From assembly GCA_019614645.1 (NCBI GenBank), contig JABWDB010000005.1:1086001-1150000 (forward strand): a stretch of 64,000 nucleotides of DNA, read 5' to 3'. A program made the position numbers and the translations under genes. This DNA is from Stratiolaelaps scimitus (taxonomy: Eukaryota; Arthropoda; Arachnida; Mesostigmata; Laelapidae). The notes under the pieces were generated by a model. That model was not told the DNA's origin and ran no database searches. It was given only the letters and a program-made list of their open reading frames with translations. This document shows, piece by piece, positions 33,215 to 42,535 of the stretch (position 1 is its first letter; every line of letters begins with the position of its first letter).

Positions 33215-35194
33215 TACATATATGCGCGCGTGCCCATCTTGTAAGGTAACGGCGTAGTGTTTAGTGGCAGGTTGCTGCTGCTCATAATGCGTATGTACTA
33301 TAATTAGATTTGCCTATACGTTTAGTATACCTGTACATGTTTTTACACTAGTGCTGCTGCTCGTGGCCGCGTTGGCCGCATTGTAGGACTTTGATCATTG
33401 GTCATTTAATCGAATCTTCCCAACGACGCGGGCCCTTAGTAGCCTCTTAAAGAGCAGCTGGAAAGTCGATTTCGCCTACGATTCTAGCACAAGATGACTC
33501 TTCCCGGTCTTCTTCTCCGGTAACCTTTCCACACACACACATATATATATATATATATACAGGTGATACAAGGCAGGCGAACATCTCAAAGTGTGCTGTG
33601 TTCGTTGCTAGTTGTTCCCAGAACCAGCAAAAAAAAGTGCCACTTCGTGCACGACAATGTCACTTAGCCAGCCTTCTTCAAGCTGGACTAGGCCTAGCCA
33701 GGCCAAGGTTGTAGTGGCAGCAGTAGTTGTAATAGATAGTGTTAGATGTATAAAATGACCAACCGAACCCATAGAGCCACGTGAAACCTGTGGCAGTTAT
33801 TAGAAGATTGCCACATTTTTCTAGCCGCATTATTTCGCTTTGTCGCCACTCGAAGGTTCACGACATGGAACTCTTGCTCGATCTATTTATCTATTTCTCG
33901 GTCGGCACCGAACGCTCGACGTGTTGGTCTTCAGCCCGGCACCAAAGAGGACCACCACGGTCGAGGGAGGGGAGACCTGTTATAATCGCGGCCCTTGAAG
34001 CGCGGCGATTACCCGTCGGGTCAATCTACTCCAGGGAAGTGATCCATACAGAAGTAGATTGCTGTAACGACTCGTTTTCCACGCAGCGGAACACTGATCG
34101 CTACGGCAATCGATCGGTGATCGATGTTTTTCCACCATGATTTTTAGGAATCGTACTCAAAATGCGATTCGTATCAATCCTAGAACTGGTCGACGCGACG
34201 GCCCTTGCTAGTTCCGCAAGGTAAGTTGCGGTCACTTGAGCCTTCGAACAAAATGAAAGCTTATTAACTGCCCGTACACCGCACGCGTTTTTGTAGATCA
34301 CAAACAAATCAGGCCTCGTTTTGAACCGATCCGCACCGAGCAAACTCTGGCTATAACGCTATCGGACAAGAGCAATTGCAATTGAGAGGTGGACGGACGG
34401 AACGTCACCAGCCACAGCAGCAAGCAGTGCCACGATGACAGCCAGCACCAATGCATCCACCTTCATACTGTGTACTTTCACTTACCGCTTAAGCATTGTA
34501 AAATTGCAGCTCCTTCAATAAACCAATAAACCTTTACCGCTGATACAAATCATCATCATCATCACGATTATTACCAACTATCCCAATGATCCAAGATCAT
34601 CCATCGTACGTTGTGCATGTAATGTCATTTACTGTGATACATGTGTGCCTAGTGAGAGTGAAACGAGTATGAGCGAGCTAGCTCGAGTGATAAGTGAGCG
34701 TGTTGCTGTTGTTGTTGTTGTTGTCGTACTGACGTGATGTACTGGACAGGGGTGGATTGATTTGGAAACAGGCTCGAGTTGCTTACGCACCTAGCCGTTG
34801 CCGTCGCCGCAGCAGCCCATTGATACCAAGCGGCTGGGTCAAGTCCAAGCGTGGCCAGCGGATGCTGATGGAGGCCGGCTCCGGCGACCGGCGTCCCGGG
34901 CGCTGCGAAGTTGATCGGCGACGCCGGCGACATCGAGGGACAGACGGCGTCATTTGAGCGGACCTTCTTCGGCGTCGGCCGATCGTCATCATCGTCCTCG
35001 TCGTCATCGTTGTCGTTGTCGCCGCCGCCGTGGACGATGTCGTCGTCGTCGGCGATCGGTGCCGGCGACACTGGCGAGGTCGGCGCCGCCCCGAGAGTGA
35101 CAACCATGCCACCGCTGCCGGCGCGGACCGACTCGCAGGAGGAGGAGGCCGCTCTGTCCTTGCCTCGCGACTCGATTTCGGGACTCGATGAACA
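20830..35194 (-). CDS. Nuclear regulator-like protein, last four exons (355 residues), family not recognised
   Basis: Four minus-strand exons (35194-34791, 33134-32890, 25824-25625, 21048-20830) join through three GT..AG introns of 1656, 7065 and 4576 bases. Every junction keeps the reading frame (phases 2, 1 and 0), which is strong evidence for one gene. The joined product has no start in these exons. In order: a Ser-rich start (CSSSPEIESRGKDRAASSS); an acidic tract (about residues 50-72, DNDNDDDEDDDDD); a basic RPTPKKVRS motif like a nuclear localisation signal; a Pro/Ala region (LGLDPAAWYQWAA, then SSAFKPWQTGLCG across a junction); a Ser/Thr-rich linker; a likely helical or coiled-coil part at about 218-290 (PYSPALLYQAGDMSGLRRVL, then QQLVDHLARQKRQLEK); and a tail with FRVKEEPLEDDEE. 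It looks like a transcription or chromatin factor. No zinc finger, homeobox, HMG box or other DNA-binding domain is seen in this part; it may be encoded upstream. Confidence 0.75.
21049..25624. other. Intron of the minus-strand nuclear regulator
   Basis: It holds CTG/CAG runs (near 21420-21450, 22905-22920 and 25105-25120), AG/CT runs (near 22485-22505 and 22805-22815), a TA tract at 23404-23430, CGG-rich sequence at 24050-24250, CA/TG patches near 24590-24700 and 25407-25424. Long frames such as 21865-21344 and 23174-22695 (minus) cross the triplet runs and have no splice support. Confidence 0.6.
23404..23430. repeat. (TA)n microsatellite
   Basis: About 27 bases of pure TA alternation inside the 4.6 kb intron. 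Confidence 0.95.
25625..25824 (-). CDS. Internal exon of the minus-strand nuclear regulator
   Basis: The acceptor is GTGTTTTTAG and the donor is AAAAG/GTTTGTATT. Two bases complete a Gly codon from the previous exon, then 66 codons follow: AELDDQPYSPALLYQAGDMS, GLRRVLDQHNLNAKVCNDI, LVEASRMIYGYQQLVDH and LARQKRQLEK. The even spacing of Leu, Ile and Val suggests helices; this is the part most likely to be conserved and to identify the family. Confidence 0.85.
27358..27404. repeat. (TA)n followed by (TG)n, compound microsatellite
   Basis: About 35 bases of TA run directly into about 12 bases of TG. Confidence 0.95.
28362..28396. repeat. Perfect inverted repeat, 14-base arms, 7-base loop
   Basis: AACCTCTTCATGGC at 28362-28375 is followed by AAATCTC and then its exact reverse complement at 28383-28396. 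It could fold as a hairpin in DNA or RNA. Confidence 0.9.
28448..28732 (+). CDS. Short open frame, doubtful
   Basis: A 94-codon frame with a real ATG reads MDELAPVAVGVHGGLWPCPC, later GQRWWEIEHKQQRLYLSKAA and SWQRFTQKHDWCTTLL. Its composition is more protein-like than most frames here. It has no recognised domain, runs into a TA patch at its end, and lies in the 7 kb intron of the minus-strand gene. Confidence 0.15.
   Translation: MDELAPVAVGVHGGLWPCPCHIGGDRRSGMTTIQPIDKPSGQRWWEIEHKQQRLYLSKAAVLTRSWQRFTQKHDWCTTLLNTARIHRVYIHIYS
28733..29844. other. Intron sequence without a supported gene
   Basis: Short CGC and CTG triplet runs occur near 28950 and 29312-29345. I see nothing else to support here. 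Confidence 0.45.
29845..30690 (+). pseudogene. Unrecognised long plus-strand frame interrupted by one in-frame TAG
   Basis: One plus frame stays open from 29845 to 30690 (282 codons) except for a single TAG at 30364-30366. The first part includes ELLHYCRRYIQSSPAVQRSL, VYAIRKYVGLYFSRRAMPQ, a hydrophobic DVVAGVTTAAFVSFSTTIL and a very basic LARLCQILRRYRRLGRRLF. After the stop a new ATG comes four bases later (30370), giving MSACIRGRKVAEAAGP and then PPRVSYEQLQQAVRLPHE and RITMVLRSLRSRPPDEP. Both halves are Arg-rich. No family is recognised. It sits inside the 7 kb intron of the minus-strand gene, on the opposite strand. Options are a decayed gene or mobile-element protein with one nonsense mutation, two adjacent reading frames, or a chance open frame in GC-rich DNA. 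Confidence 0.3.
30691..32889. other. Intron of the minus-strand nuclear regulator, distal part
   Basis: It holds CGG runs near 31182-31212, an AG run near 31340-31353, CTG/CAG runs near 31405-31425, 31610-31635 and 31903-31925, ATT patches near 31965-31990 and a TAG run near 32535-32557. The minus frame 31614-31177 contains (Ala)9 and (Pro)n runs from these triplets. An alternative exon within it cannot be excluded. Confidence 0.5.
32890..33134 (-). CDS. Internal exon of the minus-strand nuclear regulator
   Basis: The acceptor is TTTGGTGTCCGCAG and the donor is CCG/GTAAGC. One base completes an Arg codon, then 81 codons follow: SSAFKPWQTGLCGMLAATPG, an Ala run, SALTAPNLLHPLSSGSRTHR and a Ser/Thr-rich end LDSTEDALSSTSTISSMS. 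The exon ends one base into a Gly codon. The composition is that of a flexible linker with a short conserved-looking FKPW motif. Confidence 0.8.
33182..33211. repeat. (TA)n microsatellite
   Basis: About 30 bases of pure TA alternation, only 47 bases upstream of the acceptor of the neighbouring exon. Confidence 0.95.
33531..33559. repeat. (CA)n followed by (TA)n
   Basis: About 10 bases of CA run into about 19 bases of TA. Confidence 0.85.
34101..34466 (-). CDS. Small secreted-protein gene candidate with a signal peptide
   Basis: From an ATG at 34466 the minus strand reads MKVDALVLAVIVALLAAVAG, a textbook signal peptide: a short charged start, a 15-residue hydrophobic core and small residues at the cut site. 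The same frame meets TAG after 35 codons and reopens as SLLGADRFKTRPDLFVIYKN, ACGVRAVNKLSFCSKAQVTA, TYLAELARAVASTSSRID and a basic end stopping at 34101. A short intron from a GT near the GDV codons to TATAGCCAG (before AGT TTG) would remove the stop in phase, giving about 100 residues. The donor is weak. It lies in an intron of the nuclear regulator, on the same strand. The opposite strand has a perfect donor-like CGCAAG/GTAAGT at 34221 after a 73-base open exon, a rival reading. Confidence 0.35.
34494..34536 (+). mobile_element. 3' end of a non-LTR retrotransposon or SINE
   Basis: Identical over 43 bases to 13994-14036. It contains TTGCAG, AATAAACC and AATAAACCTTTA, and is followed by CCGC rather than the T-rich tail of the other copy. 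It lies 28 bases upstream of the signal-peptide ATG on the other strand. Confidence 0.55.
34791..35194 (-). CDS. Internal exon of the minus-strand nuclear regulator, acidic and NLS-like region
   Basis: The acceptor is a strong pyrimidine tract ending TTTCAG, and the donor is AG/GTGCGTAAG. The exon starts in phase 0 and ends two bases into a codon. It encodes CSSSPEIESRGKDRAASSS, TLGAAPTSPVSPAPIADDDD, an Asp-rich tract, RPTPKKVRSNDAVCPSMSP and HPLATLGLDPAAWYQWAA. The Ser-Pro and Thr-Pro pairs suggest proline-directed phosphorylation. Frames on the plus strand here are shadows of the Asp codons. Confidence 0.75.
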
Positions 35195-36303
35195 CTGAAA
35201 TTGAATCGGGGGGAATGAGGGACACGGGGAGCGGAAACGCAAAAATAAATACAACGGTACAGGTTAGAGGTTTGTTTAGCTGATAGTGCACCTGGGGCCA
35301 GCAGATTCTCTGTCATTCTCGCTATCAATCAAAGACAAAGTTGCATCGAATAATCACCCGTAAGGAAAAAGCTGCCGCGACCTGCCGAACGCAGATCTAT
35401 GATGCAGTATGTGTTGCGCTGGGAAGTCAACGAGACAGCGTCGAGAACAAGTGTGGCCATTCGGCACATGTATCATCGTCGCTCTTATAGGCAAGGGGTG
35501 TTGGCAATCGGACGGGACAAATCCAAGGCCTTGTAGCCTTCGAACGCCTGCAGCGACTTGGACAGGGGTGTTCCCCGAGATTTTCCGCGGAGGTCAACGC
35601 AGCAACAGCTGATTCGATAGAGTCAGTATAGAACAAAAAAAGTATAAGAAATTATATCAGCAGCGCAGTTCCATATTAGTTCTAATGGGACGGTACACAC
35701 TCTCGCGAATGTCGAAACTGGCCACCGTTAAAAGAGCTTATGTTGGGTGTTACCGTGTGCTTCGGTACAACGTGGCTCGGTTTCTCCTCAGCGAATGATA
35801 GGGTTGCGGCGCCCGCCACTTAATTATAATAACAATAATATAAGAATAGTTATAATTATTATAGCGAAACTTGAAGTAATTATGTTAATTCCTTGACCCA
35901 TAAATACCGCCGGCTAGCGGATTCGCACGCAGCAACCGGCAGCAGTAATAGCCACCAACACAGCAAGCATTAACAGCAGCAGCAGCAGCAATTTAACTAG
36001 AATATCGGCTAACACAATCCAGGCGTAAACCGAACACACCAACGGGTGGCAGGTGTCGACAGTTTGAATATGATGATGATAATCACATAGCGATGATACG
36101 GTTTCTTCATGTCTACGGTAGCGGCTGCCTAAAGATTCCGACTCTGTTCGATGTCGAACAAATATAAAGAAATGGAAACGCGGTGAACGTCAAGAAGCAA
36201 CACCGGGCCGAAGTGGCCGAACGCTGCCCCCTCCCCGACGCTCGGCTCGCAATACTCAACACTGAATTCGCTCTGCATCGACTACTGACTAAAGTAAGAA
36301 ACC

Positions 36304-36366
<63 letters not shown>
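36304..36366. repeat. (TA)n microsatellite, one of the longest here
   Basis: About 63 bases of TA alternation with a single G interruption near 36331. Confidence 0.95.
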
Positions 36367-36369
<3 letters not shown>

Positions 36370-36546
36370 CTGGTCGACCAGAGGCAGACCCTTTCGCTAA
36401 TTACTGTGGGCATCGGCACAGATTATCACCCTGCAACGTTCGTGTGCGCGGGCCGAGTATCGTCCAGCGGTCGCGTTAGCCATCAAAGTCAATAGAAGCG
36501 GTGCTAAAGGTATCAGTAGGAGGTTCAATTTGCAGCAACGAGACGA

Positions 36547-36568
36547 CTAGCTAGCTAGCTAGCTAGCT
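36547..36568. repeat. (CTAG)n tetranucleotide repeat
   Basis: Five and a half units of CTAG, each self-complementary, so the tract can pair with itself. Confidence 0.9.
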
Positions 36569-37142
36569 GTTCGTTAGCCCGTGTTGTGTCTTGCCGTTTC
36601 AGCTTCGGAAATTGCACATGTGCGACTTGTCCGCTGGCTCGCAGCTCGGCCAGGGCTGATTTGGCAGCGTGTTAATTTGATACGATTTAGAAATCATGAA
36701 TAATCATTTCGCTCAAGAGTGGCTGGTTAGTCAAGGGCGGCGGACGGGGCCGGCGTCCGGGACGGCGTCGTAGATCAACGTTATGACAGTGTCCCGCCGC
36801 CGTTGGGCGGCCGATCGAACGCGATCGGCTGTCCTTTGCAGCTTGAAATTTCATGATTAGATAATGCGTTTGCGTCATAGGCTGTAACATCCAGAATTAT
36901 CCTGTCCGATCCATTGGCAGACTCCGGATGGCGAACGCGCGAGATATCGCTGTCAGTGAGACGAGATCGTAATCGTCAAGAACCGCTCACCGCTGAACCT
37001 CCCACCAGCCATTTTGAAAGGTCCCGCAGAGGAAAATCCAAAAGTGGAAAATTTAGCCCCGTTAAGTCCGAGTGAAAATCATCACCTGACAAATTTTGCT
37101 CATTAGGCAGAGCTGCCGCCGCCGATCAATAGCAATTCTCAC

Positions 37143-37264
37143 CATCCCGTGCTGCTCATGAACATGGAATAGATGGGCTAATAATAGCACTGTCGGTTTT
37201 ATACCGGCACATCGAGAAATAGCTTCATGAGCTTCCGCCAATGCTGGCAGAGCTTGCAACACGC
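37143..37264 (-). CDS. Candidate upstream exon of the minus-strand nuclear regulator
   Basis: The acceptor GTCAGCGCAG (just after 37265) and a strong donor ATG/GTGAGA frame 122 bases: two bases, then 40 codons reading VLQALPALAEAHEAISRCAG and IKPTVLLLAHLFHVHEQHGM. The exon ends in phase 0, matching the phase-0 start of the exon at 35194. The helical composition is convincing. Assignment to this gene rests only on strand and phase. The exon before it, which should end one base into a codon, was not found. Confidence 0.45.
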
Positions 37265-38100
37265 CTGCGCTGACCGTCATGTGCGTTCTATTGGTCAAGC
37301 GTCATCGTTCCAGCATCGAGCTCCAGCAACGCGTACACCCTATTCTGCCTAATGGCAACGTCCCTGACTCAAACGGTCTCGCGCATCGAAGACATGTTCC
37401 CATCATGGCAAATCGTTTGATACGGAGCAAAGCGAGAGAGAGAGAGACAGAGAGATCAACGCCCATCGGGGATCAGAAGCTGAGTCTAGCGCTGGTGGCG
37501 AGTTCATTTTTTTGTCACGTTTCACAACGGTTGCCACGCAACTCTCTGCGTACATACTGACGAGAAGTGGTGGTATCGAAGTTCTAGCAAAGTCTATCTT
37601 GGGCTATATATATATATATAGCAGAAAAATGGTAGAAATACATCTCGACTCGCCGGCGTCACGCAGACGGGGATGACTGTACTGACAAAGGCAAACGTGT
37701 CCATCATCGCGCGAATTTAAATAACAGCGTATAGTGATGATTACAAGGATATTACGCGTAGGGTTAGGTATACATGAAATAATTAGATGTGAACCAACCT
37801 AATAAGAGTTGAGCGTTTATACGCAATCATTCACTGTGTAGCCAATCGGACAACACATCCTGATCAAACCGAGAGCATCTGGTTGCTCGACTCGACCCGA
37901 CCCCAATGACGTCAGGTCGTACCACCGGCAGATAACGCAACGTTGATCCGAATTCTATAATGGTCCCTTATTACTACGAGGAGGCAGATGGGCAAGGGAT
38001 GTCTCCCTATATTTCAGTGGGCGCCATTGGTTTAATGTCAATCTCACTCATAACTGAAGACTGAAGAGGCTGCGCTGTTCTCCGCTCTACGGTAACAACT
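37265..38100. other. Stretch without a supported gene
   Basis: An AG run lies near 37433-37455 and a short TA run at 37605-37620. No exon is supported. Confidence 0.4.
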
Positions 38101-39320
38101 ACACGCTACCATGGCATCGTGTCAGCATCCACCAGCCGCCGTCGCCGCCCGCTCGCTCGCTCGCTCCACGCTCGATACCATTGTCAGACGCGAGCTGTAA
38201 CGGCGGGCGACTACACTACTACTACCACTACTGGTACTTCGTTAACTTCATCTATTTTCACTTTGTTTTCGTCCTGTTTTTGCTCTCCTCCTCCGCCGCC
38301 GCCTCCGCCGCCGCTGGCGCCGTCACATTGTTTGGTGATTTCGCGACTTCGTCTAAAGACTCGACGCTTCGACCGCCACCCCTTCAGACAGCCGCCGCCG
38401 CCGTGTGGCGCAGTAGGATTTGCGCTCGTTTAGTTCTCGCTCGTTCGAGCGGCGGCGGCCCGGCCGGCGCTCGACTGGTTGGCAGTTATTCGTTATCCGA
38501 TGGTTGTCGCTCGGGACGGCAACCCCCCCGGGCCGTCGGCCGGCCGGCCGGGCGGGTTGGCGTTCGGTCAGTTAGTCGCCCAGTTCGTCTTGAGCGGTAG
38601 CAGCAGCAGCAGCAACAGCAGCAGCAGACGCCAGTGGAGTCGGCCCCACGTGTACTGAAATGGGCACAGCACGTCGCACATCACGCTGCTATAGCAACAA
38701 ACACGAGTAAACGCCGAGTTGGACGCTGAAATGCAGCCACAGCCACTACCCCAACAACGGCAAGAGATACTGCTGTTGTTGTTGTTGTTGTTTCGTACAT
38801 TTGTTATAGTGTGTGCGTGTGTCTATGCGCCCGTTTGCCATGACACACGATCTACGATCGTTGTTGGCAGTGGTAGCCGCCACCATCACCATCATCATCA
38901 TTATCATCCATAATAACAACAACAGCAACCAGCTACATTGTCAGCGTTGCAGCGCAGCCTATTGCAGCTTGCAGGCAGCCTGATCATCGGATCAGACAAA
39001 GAGATAGACTGACTGATCAGACGGACGAATAGGCCGACTCCGCCGAAAGAGGTAAAACCCGCCGCGATCGTAAGTAAAGTTGATTCACTAAAACCGGACA
39101 GCAGAGTAAGTGCGTGGTTATCAGAGGCAACAGATGAAGAAACTAGAAAACCATGCGGCGGCAGCAGCAGTATTCAACGCTGCTGACGAGGAGCAGCGTT
39201 GAATACTGACCGCGTCGAAAGGACGAACCGCTCACGATATTCTTCTTCGGGAACCACCGAAATTAGCTGCCGCCGCCGCCGCCACCGCCGCTGCTGCTGC
39301 TGCAGCACGCTAATGAGTAG
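38101..39320. other. GC-rich triplet-repeat block
   Basis: Runs of CCG/CCT, CAG and TTG/GTT triplets occur (for example 38290-38325, 38600-38625 and 38770-38792), with a hairpin at 39168. The plus frames 38119-38433 and 38181-38600 overlap in different frames and are Pro/Ala/Arg-rich. This could be a CpG-rich promoter, UTR or first exon, but no splice chain supports it. Confidence 0.4.
39168..39208. repeat. Perfect inverted repeat, 17-base arms, 7-base loop
   Basis: CAGTATTCAACGCTGCT at 39168-39184, loop GACGAGG, then its exact reverse complement at 39192-39208. Confidence 0.95.
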
Positions 39321-39594
39321 CGCGAAGCACGTCAGAGACTTGGGTTAACGTAGAAGACTAAGGGAAGTGAGAGTAGGGCGGTCGCAGTGGACCAATGCAG
39401 TTCCCGTCCCAAACACACATTGGCCACCACGGCTGTAGCCGAGGCCGAACTAGTGGGAACAGCGGTATGGTAAATAGGCGAAAATAAACGCATCACTTCC
39501 TGCCCACAGACGCAAGTAATCGCAAAGGCAGCAGCAATAACAGCAACAACAACGGGGTGCGGCCAGCCCTAGCTCTCGGCGTACCAGTGATCCG

Positions 39595-40179
39595 TTGAAG
39601 CAGCAGCAAGAGCTTCAGCGAGCATCAGCTTCAGCAATGGTCGGACCAGACCTTTCCATAAGCTTTGCGTCGTTGCCAGTGAGCAGGCGCGTCTCGGATG
39701 AGAAGAGGCGGCAAAGACGGCTACTGCTAAGGACCAAAGGCAATGGTACGTCCGGTAATCGTCTGTCGCGTCTCTCGGAGGAAGGCCAAGTGGGCAGGCA
39801 TTCAGGACAAGCTCGGAAGAGACACGAGCGAGGGGTGACGACAAGTCACTCAGCCCCCCCCACCCCAGCGTACGGGGCCAGATGTCCCTTCGGTATCAAC
39901 AGCGGTTCAACATGGTGGCATGTACCCGGATCAGTCAGATTGGACGGTGGACCGGCATTTGTCTACGCATCAGCACATCAGGAACTGCACCACGGAGATG
40001 TGACTCCATCCGTGGTGACTCCTTCGAGCTCCAGCGAGCAGACACGTGAATCCACAGAGATGTCTGCGATGGCTAACGACAAACAACTGGATCCGCGGCC
40101 AAGGACGAGTAACACACGGGCACATGAGGTCACCCCCCGAAGTGACGAACCTCATGAAAAACAAGCTGAATATGGCTGA
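39595..40179 (+). CDS. Open frame of 194 codons, doubtful
   Basis: The plus frame reads through HSAPPTPAYGARCPFGINSG, STWWHVPGSVRLDGGPAFVY, ASAHQELHHGDVTPSVVTPS and a polar end. Its composition is less repetitive than that of other frames in this half of the window. The first codon is not ATG (the first in-frame ATG is near 39637), no splice sites or motif confirm it, and the minus strand is also open at 40293-39970. Confidence 0.2.
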   Translation: MKQQQELQRASASAMVGPDLSISFASLPVSRRVSDEKRRQRRLLLRTKGNGTSGNRLSRLSEEGQVGRHSGQARKRHERGVTTSHSAPPTPAYGARCPFGINSGSTWWHVPGSVRLDGGPAFVYASAHQELHHGDVTPSVVTPSSSSEQTRESTEMSAMANDKQLDPRPRTSNTRAHEVTPRSDEPHEKQAEYG

Positions 40180-40519
40180 GTTCGGTGCTGTCGTCAGACT
40201 ACAAGTTCGCAAGTCGATTCGCGCTCTCCGCCCCATCTGACTGACAGTACAATCATCATTGCATGCGCATATTTCACAGCACGGACCGAGCAAGACGCGG
40301 CTTCGTCACATGATGGCGATAGGCGAAATCAGTGGACGAAGGCAGCACCGGCCGCCGATCCAAAAAGCCATCCCTGGAACACCGTTCACAGATCCCAACC
40401 CCCCCATCCTCCATCGGCGTGTGTGCCAGCGCCCAGTGCCGCTCGAAGTATCTGCTTGAAATATTGCCCAACATAGGCAGTAAGGTTGGCTGAAAGCTAC
40501 TGCCAGCAGCACGCATTCT

Positions 40520-42310
40520 ATGCTTTAGATATCCTGTTGCTGCTGCTGCTGCTGCTGCGACTATTGCCATCTCCGCCGCGTTGCTTCGACTGAGCCGTCG
40601 TCGCATTGAGCATCGCCAATGGTCTAAACAACGACCGCCCGCCCGCCAACCAGCTAGCCTCGTTGCGAGACATTACTACTATCATAATTGTTATTATTAT
40701 TATTTAGCATTGGGCCATTGGCGTAGCTTGCAGTTGAATAGCAGCGCGGCGACGACACGTGTAAAGGAAAAGCGGGAACTCGTCGAGAAAAACAAGGAAA
40801 ACCGTCGACGGAGGCGAACCCGATCCGAAGAGGAAGACTCGACGGGTCAGATAAATCGACAGACACACGGGCGGACCGACGTCGCCGTCGCAAATGCCGA
40901 CATCGTACTGCGACGCACATGGCGCCAGACGAGATAAACATGCGGGCAGTCAGGCAGACGACGGGCGACTGCTGCTGCTGCTGCAGCAGCAACCGGAGGC
41001 ACAAGCGGCTGGATGACGCACGGCGAGACACAGAAACGAAAACTAGAGAGGGAGGTAGAGAGAAGATCTGGAAAACTTTGCCGGACGACCAGATCCGAGC
41101 GTCCTGACGGTGGCGGCGGCGGTGGCGGCCGAGCCTTCGACGAGGAGGACACGACGATCAGGGCCTATTTCATTTGTTCCTTCTTCGGCCTATCTGCCGC
41201 TCACCCACCCGCTTGCGTGTTCCGTCTGGGTGTCTCTGACCCGGACGATACTGGCCGATTGTCGGAACGGCCTGCCACTGTGGGAGGGATCCGGTGGCCA
41301 GGGGGCCTTAGCAACGGCCCAGGCAGCGGCCGGCAGCAAGATCAGACCGATTGAGAAACAGAGCCGACCAAGATACGCTCGGCTGTGTCTACTGTTGTTG
41401 TGTACGCGTTCGCGGGATCGTTCACCGGCGGCAGCCGGCTGCGGTGTCGTGCCAATCTGCTGGAAAGTCGAACAGTGTTATCCGAGTTGTCTACAGCGGC
41501 CGCACACATCAACAGCGTATAGATATATTCGATAGATACGTATCCAGATAGGCGTAGCGGCGGTGGTCATGATTGTTGCAGTGGTCGTTTTAGAGAACGA
41601 TATCCCAGACCATCCAATAGCTGTGATATTGTATCGTCGTGGAAACAACTAATAATAATAATAAGAATAATAAAACCATAATAGCAGCAGTTGATTGGTG
41701 AACGATCACAAACTACTGCAAAAGTCTACGCGGACCCAAACATACCCCCCCTCCCCCCCGCCTTCAACAGTAGATCAAGTGCTGTTCGTCTGAGCGTCGA
41801 TCTGTTCGCTGGCCACTTGCGGCCCTGTTGGCAAATGTCTACATGTTAGAAGCAAATATGCTACGGTGTCTGCCAGCCCGTCTACACGGCGGATGTGTTT
41901 TCTTGGCTGATCTTTCGGAGCAGTAAGAGCAGTAGCAGCAGCAGTAGCAGCAACAGCAGCCAACGGCGACAATCGACCTGCTCTTGTCCGATGATCGGAG
42001 GAGACCTTGGCACTGCCGCTGAGCGAGCAGGCGGCAGCGGCGGCGGCCGGCCGGCCGGTCGGTCGGCGCTCTTGTGGCCGTCTGCCGGCAGCGCGCAGAA
42101 CAGCAGCGGTTGCGGCAGACAGCGAGGGCTATGGACGATGATAGTCTAGTCTGGTCTGGCCGGCCTAGTCCAACTATTACCATCGCAGTAGAACAGACTG
42201 TGGCTGTGACGGTGACGGTGGTTTGGCTGGCTGGCTGGCTGACCGGCCGGCGCAAGGGATGGCGGGCAGCTCTTCTGGACGTGTGTGTGCGTGTGTGTAT
42301 ATCACCATCG
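40520..42310. other. GC-rich triplet-repeat block
   Basis: CTG/CAG runs (40540-40558, 40970-40990, 41930-41960), an ATT patch near 40690-40705, a C-run at 41745-41759 and CGG runs near 41110-41130. Several overlapping frames of 110-140 codons exist on both strands, with poly-Ala, poly-Ser and poly-Cys runs. None is supported as a gene. Confidence 0.4.
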
Positions 42311-42511
42311 GTGATATGGCCGACACTTAGCGGCCTTGTCCAGACTCCCTGATCGACCGAGCGTGCTAGTAAGTCGGCGGTTATACTATAACAAGCAAAT
42401 GGCAGCGGTCATGCCGGCGCCAGTCATCGTTGCGTACTTGTAGACAAGAGTAACCCTGCCGCCGTTGTGGTGCTACCCGATGGGAGATATTGGAGGCGAC
42501 CAACAGCACCA

Positions 42512-42535
42512 CATATATATATATATATATATATA
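42512..42535. repeat. (TA)n microsatellite
   Basis: About 24 bases of TA alternation. Confidence 0.9.

Larger units (their letters stand above)
35195..37142. other. Probable intron of the minus-strand gene
   Basis: It contains CAG runs near 35975-35990, a long TA tract at 36304-36366 and a (CTAG)n tract at 36547-36568. No exon is supported. Confidence 0.45.

Noticed and set aside
34148..34220. Plus-strand exon ending in a perfect GTAAGT donor
   Set aside because: It overlaps the minus-strand frame that continues a strong signal peptide, and I found no matching plus-strand exons. Kept only as a rival reading.
34651..35198. Plus-strand and other-frame peptides with Ser or Arg runs
   Set aside because: They are shadows of the Asp-rich tract encoded on the minus strand by GAC/GAT codons.
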